NCBI GenBank assembly: GCA_914767715.1
Contig: OU612070.1
Span: forward strand, 15,643,501 to 15,703,500
Length of the DNA: 60,000 nucleotides
Direction of reading: 5' to 3'
Source: Membranipora membranacea
Taxonomy: Eukaryota; Bryozoa; Gymnolaemata; Cheilostomatida; Membraniporidae
Part shown: piece by piece, positions 12,286 to 21,579 of the stretch
Numbering within the stretch: the first letter of the stretch is position 1
Layout: every line of letters starts with the position of its first letter
Translations under genes and position numbers: made by a program
Notes under the pieces: model-generated
Database searches by the model: none
What the model was told of the DNA's origin: nothing
The model's input: the letters and a program-made list of their open reading frames with translations, nothing else

Positions 12286-12790
12286 AATACCATGCCTCAG
12301 GGAATGCCATGCCTCAGGGAATGCCATGCCTCAGGGATTGCCATGGCTCAGTGAATGCCAGGCCTCAGGGATTGCCATGCCTCAGTGAATGCCATGCCAC
12401 AGGGATTGTCATGCCACAGGGAATGCCATACCTCAGGGAATGTAATGCCTCAGGGAATGCCACGCCTCAGGGAATGCCATGCCTCAGGGAATGCCATACC
12501 TCAGGGAATGCCATGCCACAGGGATTGTCATGCCACAGGGAATGCCATACCTCAGGGAATGTAATGCCACAGGGAATGCCATACCTCAGGGAATGTAATG
12601 CCTCAGGGAATGCCATACCTCAGGGAATGTAATGCCTCAGGGAATGCCACGCCTCAGGGAATACCATACCTCAGGGAATGCCATGTCTCAGGGAATGCCA
12701 TGCCACAGGGATTGTCATGCCACAGGGAATGCCATACCTCAGGGAATGTAATGCCTCAGGGAATGCCATGCCTCAGGGAATGAATGAATG
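12286..12790. repeat. 17-bp minisatellite, about 29 copies
   Basis: Tandem units close to GGAATGCCATGCCTCAG with recurring variants (CCACAGGGATTGTC, ATACCTCAGGGAATGTA). Because 17 is not a multiple of 3 and the unit lacks stops in all three + frames, long ORFs open in every forward frame with a 17-residue period (MPQGMPCLRECHASGNA). Higher-order blocks of variants repeat, for example around 12395-12440 and 12500-12550, which suggests unequal exchange of multi-unit blocks. Confidence 0.92.
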
Positions 12791-13755
12791 TCCAGAGAAT
12801 GAATATCATGTCGGAATAGAAATGCATGTCAGGGGGTGGCTTGGTTGTTTCGAGCCGAGGCCTTTTTCAGAAATATCATTCTGCCCTTTGAGCAACTCTG
12901 ATAAGACAATCCCTGATTTAAACCAACATTTGTACGCTTGACATTGGGACATGGGATGTAAAAAGCTTATTTGATTAATGCCACATTATTTCAACCCGCT
13001 ATGCAGTTAGTATAAGTTATCAACCTGTGGATGACTTAAATGTCTTCGCTTTCAACATTCTCTGATATGTATAGGGGAGACAATTCAAAACCTTTAAAAT
13101 TCATCTAATGGACTACAGTGCTGACTATATTACTAATATTATGCACTCATCTCTAGCATGTAGGGCGCCAATTAACAGCCGAGAATTGAATCAGGGTCCT
13201 CATTATACCATTTGGAGTACAGATTTGTGTTGGTTTTGCATCACTCAATCAGAATACCAGTACTAACGCTATGAATTTCTCTAATCTCAGACATGTAGAA
13301 GGGATGACAAGTTAAAGTTGAGCTGATATGGTGATACAGGAAAAAGAAAACTATAAATTAGTTTGGTCATCTTAGGCAGCCCTTCAGTTATTCATCACCA
13401 GGGAGGATGGCGTCTCTCTGATGTCTCGTTTAAATTTCAGTATCAGAGAGCAAGCAACATAAGGATCAGAACTATATATTGAAATTAATATTTTTTCAAA
13501 CAACATTACAATGAAATTACCTCAGAACAGTCACAGAAGGATATGGAACAACTGTTCAAAAGTATTACACAATAATGATGAGACATGTTATAAAAACAGA
13601 ATGTCAAGAATGTCAATAAAAAATCGAAATAAGAAAACGTGATTACCAATAACCTGTCTCTATAAACGCATTTAAAATAAATAACAATTAACATTAATGT
13701 TAATAAGGGGTAGGTTGGAGGGGGTAAAGACCGACCCGTCATCTGTAATGCCCAG
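12791..13755. other. No gene seen
   Basis: Spacer between the minisatellite and the 3' end of the TPR pseudogene. The ORF at 13506-13742 (-) has no support. Confidence 0.45.
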
Positions 13756-14017
13756 CTATGTAGGAGCTAGTCTGTTGATCCATGTCGGATGAGGAAGTTC
13801 CTCATCATGGGAATGTGTCCAGCAATCAGGCTGAATCATTTTATACATTGTATAAGCCTCGTTACATCTGACTACAGCTTTATCAAGTTCTCCTGCTCCT
13901 TTGTGCATCTGATAAAGATTATATAGTAGCATCGCAATGTGCTCATGATTACTGTCCTCTCTGTATATATGTCTGTACATTGCGAGTGATTGTAGACAAT
14001 GTTTCTCGGCCTTAAGC

Positions 14018-14665
14018 ACATTGTCAACTAATCTGCATAATTGAACAACACCGACATACCATAACTGTCGGCAGTAAATATTGGTGTAATATAGGTTATA
14101 ACGATTTTGCTTTTACACTAGATTTGTCGGTCTAATAACTCTACCATGATCTATCAATCAAGCAACTATATTGACCAATCAGCTACCATTTTGCGGCAAT
14201 ATTACCCCTGTACAATAGCTACAGCTAGTAATGGTAGTACTAGGTAAGAAAGATTGTAGAAAAGTGGGAAGCTGAACTTTTTAACTTGTTTTTGTAACAC
14301 CATTATTATGGATGATGATGAGCTGCTTGCCATAGTTGCTGCAGGCACTGTTGTTGTGCTGGCAGGTGCTCAGCTTGTGGCTGATGAACAGCAGAAAGTT
14401 GGTAACATAATGAAGGAAACTCCTTGGAATGGGGATGGATTGGTTGTAAACCACAGGATAGCTCCCAACAATGACCTACATATCTGTGTTTTAATTGGCT
14501 ATGTATCAATGGAATCGGACCCTGTGTCGTTCATTCTGTGACATGATCACAGAGCAACGATTTCATTAAACTCCGATTAGTCTGTACCGACACAATGTTT
14601 ACATTAGAAGATTTGTCTGTGTTGAATGTCGGTGTTGTTCAAATAGGCAGATTAGTTGACAATGT
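14018..14665. mobile_element. Inverted-repeat transposon remnant inside the TPR gene
   Basis: Ends are about 40-bp inverted repeats: ACATTGTCAACTAATCTGC on the left and GCAGATTAGTTGACAATGT on the right, with AACAACACCGACAT/ATGTCGGTGTTGTT further in. Comparison with the interrupted TPR codons suggests an imperfect 8-bp target duplication (TAAAGCTG and TAAGGCCG, minus strand). Inside, an ORF at 14308-14541 (+) starts MDDDELLAIVAAG and may be the shortened start of a transposase; this is uncertain. Confidence 0.75.
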
Positions 14666-15293
14666 AAACGCAGCTTTAGAGTATTCCTTAGTGTCTGTGT
14701 ATGAAGCACCTAGATTGATTAGTACCTTAGCTATGTCCTCGTGATAACTGTCCTCTCCAAGTATCTGCCTGTACATTGTGAGTGATTGTAAATGATAATC
14801 CTTGGCCTTGCTGTATTCCTCAGTGACATTGTACATGGTACCTAAATTGTATAATACTCAAGCTATTTCCTCATGATAACTGTCATCTCCATGTATCCGT
14901 CTGTACATTGCTAGTGATTGTAGAAAATACTTTTCAGCCTTTCCGTATTCATTTGTGCTATAGTACATGATACCCACATTGCTTAGTACTCTAGCGATTT
15001 CCACATGATTACTGTTCTCTCCGTGTATCTTTCTGTACACTGCGAGTGATAAAAGATAATAATATTCGGCCCGTGTATACTCTTTAGTGTTATTGTACAA
15101 GACACCTAGATTGGTGAGTACATTAGCAATGTCTTTATGATTACTGTCCTCTCCATGTATCTTTCTGTACATTGTAAGCGATTGTAGGTAATGATTCTCA
15201 GCTTTAACATATCCATTCATGTTTACATATATATTACCTAAATTGTATAGTAAATTAGCTATGTCACGATGACTGTCCTCTCCATGTATCTGC

Positions 15294-15415
15294 TAGCTCA
15301 AGTTTGATCCATTTGCCTACGCTTTGGAGTTGCCCCCCTCTACTGGTCACGCCGCTGCGTGACCAGTGGATCGGGAGCAACTCGGAATGCAGGCAAATGG
15401 ACCAAACTTAGTCTA
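15294..15415. mobile_element. MITE with TAG...CTA ends and 9-bp target duplication
   Basis: The element starts TAGCTCAAGTTTGATCCATT and ends with the near-complement AATGGACCAAACTTAGTCTA; a strong inner hairpin includes TACTGGTCACGC and GCGTGACCAGT. TGTATCTGC flanks both sides (15285-15293, 15416-15424). Removing the element and one copy restores the TPR reading frame, so the flanks are a true target duplication. Nine bases and TAG/CTA ends match the elements at 17129 and 39638. Confidence 0.85.
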
Positions 15416-15799
15416 TGTATCTGCCTATGCATTGCGGGTGAACGTAGATAATGATCCTCGGCCTTAGTGTATTCTTTTGTGTTATCGTATATAATACCTA
15501 GATAGATTAGCTCCTCAGCTATGTCCACGTGATTATTTTCCTTTCCATGCATCTGTCTGTACATTGCGAGAGATTGTCGATAATAATTTTCGGCCTTAGT
15601 GTATTCCTTAGTTTCTCTGTATAGATCACCTAGATTGTATAGAACGCTAGCTATGTCTTCATGATTACTGTCCTGTCCATGTATCCGTCTGTACATATCC
15701 AGAGATTTCATTAGATATTTGTTTGCATCACTGTACTTTTTTTTATAGACTCATAGAAGTTTCCTAGACTGCATAAAGCTTTAGCTATATCTTTGTGTT

Positions 15800-16575
15800 G
15801 TGTGTGTGTGGGAGGTGATGCTGTGTGAGTTTCAAAGTTTCAAAACTTTTTTTCTCACAAAATCTTTAAATTTTTAGAGGTTTTAGGACTTGGAGAACTC
15901 AAAAATCAAGATATGCCGTTTTTTTGAAAAATTTGAAAACTTAAGTTTTTTCCCAAAATGTTAAGTTTTTTCCCAAGAACTTAAGTTTGTTGACTTAACT
16001 CATTTTTTAGAGGTTTTGGGACTTGGAGAACTCAAAAACCAAGATGGGCCTTTTTTTGAAAAATTTGAATACTTAAAGGGCAACCAAGGTTTCGCAGCAA
16101 TGCATAAATGGGTAGTGAAAAATGTGCTAGGCAGCATCAGCTTTGTGCATGACGCGGTGCAATACTCAAAGTAGTTGCTGACTCTAAGCTGGGTAACACT
16201 TCAGTTTAGGGGAGGTTCCAAGACATTGCTGTAATGATGATAGAGCACAGGCTAAATAATAATAGGAACAGGAAACTGCTCTGTGGTATTCTATTTTAGC
16301 TGAGTTTGAGTACCTGATAGATGAAATAATTCACAAGAATTCTGGCTAAATAATCATCAAAATTAGATTTTGCCTTTTCCCTATGCAGAAGGTGCAATCT
16401 GCTATTGATCAATAAGAAGTTGTTTGAAACCATGGTTGCCCTTTAAGTTTTTTCCCAAAAACTTAAGTTTGTTGACTTAACTCATTTTTTAGAGTTTTTG
16501 GAACTTGGAGTACTCAAAAATCAAGATGGGCCGTTTTTTTGAAAAATTTGAAAACTTTTTGGGCGTTTTCCCTTT
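15800..16575. repeat. Tandem ~115-bp repeats, three copies
   Basis: Units share GGTTTTGGGACTTGGAGAAC, TCAAAAATCAAGATGGGCC, a TTTTTTTGAAAAATTTGAA run and CTTAAGTTTTTTCCCAA. The second unit is split by the TTAA-flanked element at 16077-16442. Confidence 0.8.
16077..16442. mobile_element. TTAA-flanked MITE (piggyBac-like insertion)
   Basis: The 366-bp unit begins AGGGCAACCAAGGTTTC and ends GAAACCATGGTTGCCCT (inverted ends) and is flanked by TTAA on both sides (16073-16076, 16443-16446). Neighbouring tandem units read ACTTAAGTTTTTTCCC without interruption, so they show the empty site and prove insertion at TTAA. TTAA duplication is the mark of piggyBac-type transposases. A diverged copy lies at 18728-19093. 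Confidence 0.85.
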
Positions 16576-17128
16576 GGTTACGTTATAAAGAGCACCTAAA
16601 TTATTCAGGACAGTGGCAACTCGTTCATGATTCATACATTTCTTCATAATGTGTTAATGCCTTCAGGTACATTTTCTCAGACTGCTTGTAATTTAGCATA
16701 TCATGATAATGAATAGCTTCACTGTTGTATTGTCTGACTGCAACTTGAACTAATGCAAGTTCTCCATACACTTGAGGTAGTAGTTTATTGATCTTCTCAT
16801 CATAGTCCTTGTGAAGTTGACGGTTATTCCTCTTCCAATAAACTGTGCTAAGTTTTTCTAAACAATAAATTATATTTGGTGAAGCGCACTAAAGTCAGTG
16901 AGGTTATGTCAGAAAAGCCTTACACAAATATTTGAATGCTCTACTTTGAATTCACTTATTTTTGAAGTTCGGTGTAATCAGATCTATAAGCCTAACTAGA
17001 TTTGAGTAATTGTCTCAATGTATCAATGTAAACCGTTGAACCTCAACCATGAAAAGCATAACTGGCTGTCTCTTCCCAAACAAAGGGCTTGCAAAAAAGT
17101 CAATCCCTAGTAGCATTATAGATCTGCC

Positions 17129-17202
17129 TAGCCTGTCTTGACAAGCTTGTTCGGTGGGGGAGGGGGAGAACCCCACCGAACAAAGTTTGTCAAGACAGGC
17201 TA
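17129..17202. mobile_element. 74-bp hairpin MITE, 9-bp target duplication
   Basis: Ends TAGCCTGTCTTGACAAGCTT and its complement, closing on GTTCGGTGGGG/CCCCACCGAAC. AGATCTGCC is duplicated on both sides (17120-17128, 17203-17211). Same family as 39638-39700. Confidence 0.92.
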
Positions 17203-17211
17203 AGATCTGCC

Positions 17212-18479
17212 CGAATTATCGACACAGGAGGCATTTTATTACATACTGTTTGCAGCTTTGAAAACAAGGCAATTTCCCAGGCTATATTAATCATTCTAGC
17301 GGGGTTATGCCAATGTGTCTGCATACTGACTCTCGTGATCTGACTGGGCATGTAGATCACTGATAAACTAGCTATCATTACCACAAAGCAGGTGTGGTAA
17401 GGCTAAGTATGCATCATGCGTGACTTGAACTTGCGCATGTGCAAGAACAATGAGTTTAGTTTGCGTTCTGATTGCAACTTTGGAAAGTGGAATTGGGATA
17501 CCCCCTGCATAAACTGTCAATCAACATCAGCTAATAATGACAAGAGAGGATAACTATTAATAACAAATCCGCACGCTTTGGGGATTATGTCACCAGAGCA
17601 GGTAGCCAATCAGATGGCTTCGGAATTCCGAGACTCAATTTTGCAGAGATCAGCTCATGCCCAGAGCTGAGCATGCGCAGAATGATGTGTCTGTACAATC
17701 AGAAAAATTTAATTCAGTAATGTAAGCTATTGCCTCCAACTTTATGGATGTGACATTTATGTATTGTATAAGCTCTATTATCGTTTAGTTTAGAAGCAAA
17801 TAAGGGGATCGCTTATGTGCTTACAGGGATATACCTACTCTGATAATGACAGGGGTATGTATAGATAGCGGATCAAATTGACTAAAATTATCTTCTAATA
17901 GTGACCGTCAATTAAACAGCCACACAGAAGATTCAGTGGGAATGGCCTCAACTAAAAAACCATCATACGGTCCTAGAGTGTATTTGAAGAAGAACAGAGG
18001 TTTCACAGGGGAAATTTTTTAACACTGGTCTCAGGGTTGTTATACTATACTGTACGGTGCCGTACCATATTGTACACTACCCTACCCTTCCTTACCGGTT
18101 CATACCATACCATACTATAGGAATCTCAGTCTAATAGGCAGTAAATCAATTACCAGAATAACACTTTTGAAGTACATCTACCAACTTTCTGTACAATCCA
18201 TGTGAATTATCAAACATTGACTGTGCAGTGTGTAGTATGTGACCTGTGTAGTAACTTTCACAGGCCACATTAACATATCTGCAGGAGTGGCTTTGACCAT
18301 GCTCTAAGGCTTGCGCTCTAACACTAGCTTTAGTGCATAATAAATACCCAAAAAGACTGAATTCACTGAAACTAAAATAGGTGAGAAATGGAAATATTAT
18401 AAATCATAATCAGTATGGTTCCATGCCTTGAATTTGTGGCCCACTCCTATTTCGAATTATGAATGCTAACCATTTCCAT
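17212..18479. other. No gene seen
   Basis: Short ORF 17190-17384 (-) overlaps the MITE and is not supported. A local run of TACCATAC-like words (18060-18115) is low-complexity sequence. Confidence 0.45.
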
Positions 18480-18605
18480 GATGGAGAAAACATCAAAAAA
18501 CATCTGCCGCGTCTGGGACTTGAACCCTGGCCTCCCGCGTTAATACCCCTTGAAGTCATTGTTTGAAAGCGTGCTAACCATTTAGCCACGCCGGTGGCAA
18601 TATAA
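18480..18605 (-). mobile_element. tRNA-derived SINE head
   Basis: On the minus strand TGGCTAAATGGTTAGCACGC (A-box-like) is followed about 55 bases later by GGGTTCAAGTCCC (B-box-like). The acceptor stem does not pair cleanly, so this is a pol III-type SINE head rather than a working tRNA gene. Confidence 0.65.
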
Positions 18606-18727
18606 GTGTCAAAAGTCATTCGTCACAATCGGAAGTGGACTTCAATGCCATTTCCATGGATTGATAACTCCCGAAATCCTTACGAAATCACAACATGGGA
18701 CCATGGTGATAAACAAGAAGCTGCAAG

Positions 18728-19093
18728 AGGGGCAATCAAGGTTTCGCAGCAATGCATAAATGGGTAGTAAAGAATGTGCTAGGCAGCATCAGCTTTGTGC
18801 ATGACACGGTGCAAAATTCAATGTAGTTGCTGACTCAAAGCTGGGTAACACTTCAGTTTAGGGGAGGTTCCAAGACATTGCTGTAATAATGGTAGGGGAC
18901 AGGCTAAATAATAACAGGAACAGGAAAACTGCTCTGCGGTATTCTATTTTAGATGAGTTTGAGTACCTGATGGATGAAATGTTTCACAATAATTCTGGCT
19001 GAATAATCATTCGAATTAGATTTTGTCTTTTTCTCTATGCAGAAGGTGCAATCTGCTATTAATCAATGAGAAGTTGTTTGAAACTCTGGTTGA
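18728..19093. mobile_element. Second copy of the 366-bp TTAA-type MITE
   Basis: Nearly full-length match to 16077-16442 (for example GGTTTCGCAGCAATGCATAA, GGGTAACACTTCAGTTTAGG). Its outer ends are worn (GGGGCAATCAAGGTTTC and GAAACTCTGGTTGA) and TTAA flanks are not kept. Confidence 0.85.
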
Positions 19094-19099
19094 AAATCA

Positions 19100-19640
19100 T
19101 AACAATTTTCACACTCAAAATCCCCACAAAATTGTATCAACATTATCAACGATAGCCTGATAGTGTGCAGGCATCAAAATTGGTGATGGCCATACACCTA
19201 ACAATACTGTTTTATGATGTATTATCGTGACCATTGACCTTCCAAAATGATAATGTTTGTTCAGAAGATTAGACTGATGGAATATCAAAACTAATAAAGG
19301 CATTTCTGTATCAAATTCAATTTTGAAGATGCCAATAAAGTGGCAGTTTTCAAATTTCATTGTCATCGTTATATATCTCAGTCTTGAATTTTTTTGCTGT
19401 CTCGGTCTCGTTCAGCTCGCCAAAATCTGACAGTTTTCCAACACTTTAATCAAAATGATGGAGAGTGAATAAGTCTTCTGTAGGACTGAGCTGATCATCC
19501 AATGAGTGCTTCTCTGAGAACATTTAGTATCTATCAGAAATTATGACTGGATACTCACCATATTTTATACAATGTAGTTTTGTTCAACTTTTAATACAGT
19601 ATAGAAAGTGTTTAGCACCATTTGACAGGGGACTCACCCG
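19100..19640. other. No gene seen
   Basis: AT-rich sequence; the ORF at 19115-19366 (-) has no motif or splice support. Confidence 0.4.
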
Positions 19641-19769
19641 GCAAGATTTAGGGTCTCCCTCCCAAAGGCATACAGCTCATAATTTGATCATTGTTTGACT
19701 TCCATGTGAAACCTCGACTTCCTTGAGCAGTTCCCTGCATGTGTCGGTCTTGAGTTATTTAAAAGAACA

Positions 19770-19940
19770 GGTTTCTTGTCTTGAAAATACTATTTGATCC
19801 CCATAGTGTGAGACAAACTGACTTTTGGGCACTATTGTTTGGAACTTCGCATCAAAGCGAGCCTTGTTCATCTTATCGTGCAAATCCATTAACTTGTATC
19901 TCCTTGCGTCGTTGAATCTGAGTCACACCCTGTATTGTTG
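19770..19940 (-). pseudogene. Fragment of the same transposon-type ORF as 10.5-10.8 kb
   Basis: On the minus strand this reads GVTQIQRRKEIQV, then LHDKMNKARFDAKF, QFVSHYGDQIVFSR. It matches, inverted, the pieces GVTKIQRRNK-like and HDEINKAQFDA...LVLHYGD near 10505-10560 and 10740-10822. Two diverged copies of the same coding block indicate a dispersed transposon family; neither copy is intact. Confidence 0.6.
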
Positions 19941-21579
19941 ATAACTACAATAAACTCACTTTTCTGTTGCTGCTGTGACAGAATATTCACTTAGCCTCTA
20001 ACAACCAGTAATTTTGCGGGGACGCTTCAGCTGTATTTCATCTGTTTTATCTCAGAAGTGCTAGGTGTTGGAGACTGTAGGCTGTAAGGCTGACTTTTGG
20101 TGACAGCAAGCCATAGAGTATATAATAACTCTATGCAGCAAGCATTGATAGTTTTCTGTTTCCTGGCGGAGGATGTGAAGCATTTCTTGTGATAATTATT
20201 GATTGGCAGGTTCTCTGTAAAGTTGTGACTGAAAAGTTTCTGACTGAACTAAATAAGGATAAACTTATATCAATATCTGTAGCAAAATACAGACCATCTA
20301 TTTAGCAGTTTTGATGTTGGCATCAACATTACAAATGGGGATTTTCTCAGTGTAGCTAAGAAAAAAATTGGTAATAGACAAATTGTGACCAAGAATTGAG
20401 ACGATTCTTGATATGACATCTTGCTTCAGGCAAAATAAAGTGTTTCACAATCATTACGTGTTTGCAACTTTTTAATCTATTATAGGAGGTTGTCTTCTCT
20501 CATTAGGATGTAACTCCAACTTGCGACATGAAAACTTTTACTTATCTGGTGAGGACAACAACAACATTTCAAAACCTCTATGTAGAAATATAGTGAATAA
20601 TACAGTGAGTAACTAATAAACTGTGGGTAATCCTGTAGAGATTCAGTGATTAGAAGTGAGGGGTCGAACAAATGAATGCGCTGCCTTTTGATATAAATTA
20701 TGCTGACCTATGTAGTTTAGCACACCTTACATAGTTTCATTGTCTATGGGGATGATCTTTGAAGTCTTAGGATCCATAGACTGATAGCTTACTTGTTACG
20801 ATAACATGCTTGTTCATTTGACATTGCAGACAACACATTATATTTGTGGCTGTCACTGCAAAGACTCCTTGTAAATCATGGAAGCTTATAGTATGAGAGA
20901 GGTTAAATCTGCCGTTTTCACACCCCAGGCTGGTGAAAAAAGCACCCAAGCATAAGCAGAATGATATGAAGGCACTTTCTATCACAGGAGAGTCCAACAC
21001 TTAATTTCAGGTGGTTTGGATTCCTGTGATATATTTTGTCTGGAGATAAATTATGATGGTACATATTGTAAAAGTTTAATCTTGCTGTATTTTTTAATCA
21101 CACATGAATAATATAAGCATGAAGGAAATTTGGATATTTTTAGCCTTTTATTGACATTATCAAAATCATAACAACTATAATAATCATCATCAACCTTTTA
21201 GGGATTTCAATGGTTGTAGAAGACTGTCAACAGCTATTGCAATATTGCTGAGAGAAGTGTTATTGGGAGGTTCGATTGAATGAATATCTCTCCTCGGAGA
21301 ACAATTATGTAAGTTTCCCCAACTTAACATCAAACAAATTGGATGCTATTATACATTTTGAATGATCCAAAAGATAGATCGATAAGCTCTCAAGTCGCTT
21401 CATTTTGTATATAACACTAGGCATATACAATATGGTATGTTTGATTGTTCACCTACACAAAGTAAACTAGCGCTACCATGGATGACTGGATGTCATCTAA
21501 TCTACATCCCTAACAATGCAGAATGGGAAAAACTCAAAGATTTGTGTGTAACGCTTTCCAGCTTTACCATCTGTCAGTG
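19941..21579. other. No gene seen
   Basis: Downstream flank of the DC-STAMP-like gene. ORFs at 20480-20671 and 20767-21000 (-) are unsupported. Confidence 0.45.

Larger units (their letters stand above)
13756..16857 (-). pseudogene. Broken kinesin-light-chain-type TPR repeat gene
   Basis: About ten 42-residue tetratricopeptide units of the light-chain type read along the minus strand (typical unit: YSKAEKHCLQSLAMYR, IHGEDSNHEDIA, VLYNLG). The first visible exon opens after an acceptor at 16858 with a basic, non-TPR segment (VYWKRNNRQLHKDYDEKINK). Damage: a frameshift near 16635; an insertion of repeated DNA about 15800-16575; a 122-bp MITE at 15294-15415; an in-frame TGA at 14858-14860 where an arginine (CGA) would fit; and a 0.65-kb inverted-repeat element at 14018-14665. 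The C-terminal unit ends at a stop at 13756. Such TPR arrays act as protein-binding scaffolds. Part of the large insertion could in principle be an intron, but the stop and the frameshift argue for a dead gene or, less likely, assembly errors. Confidence 0.82.

Noticed and set aside
12099-12941. Long + ORFs (177, 69, 61 and 87 codons) as a repeat protein
   Set aside because: They run through a 17-bp minisatellite that is open in all frames; the same residues appear in each frame.
18480-18605. tRNA-Ser-like gene
   Set aside because: The stem pairing needs a bulge and mismatches; better read as a SINE head.
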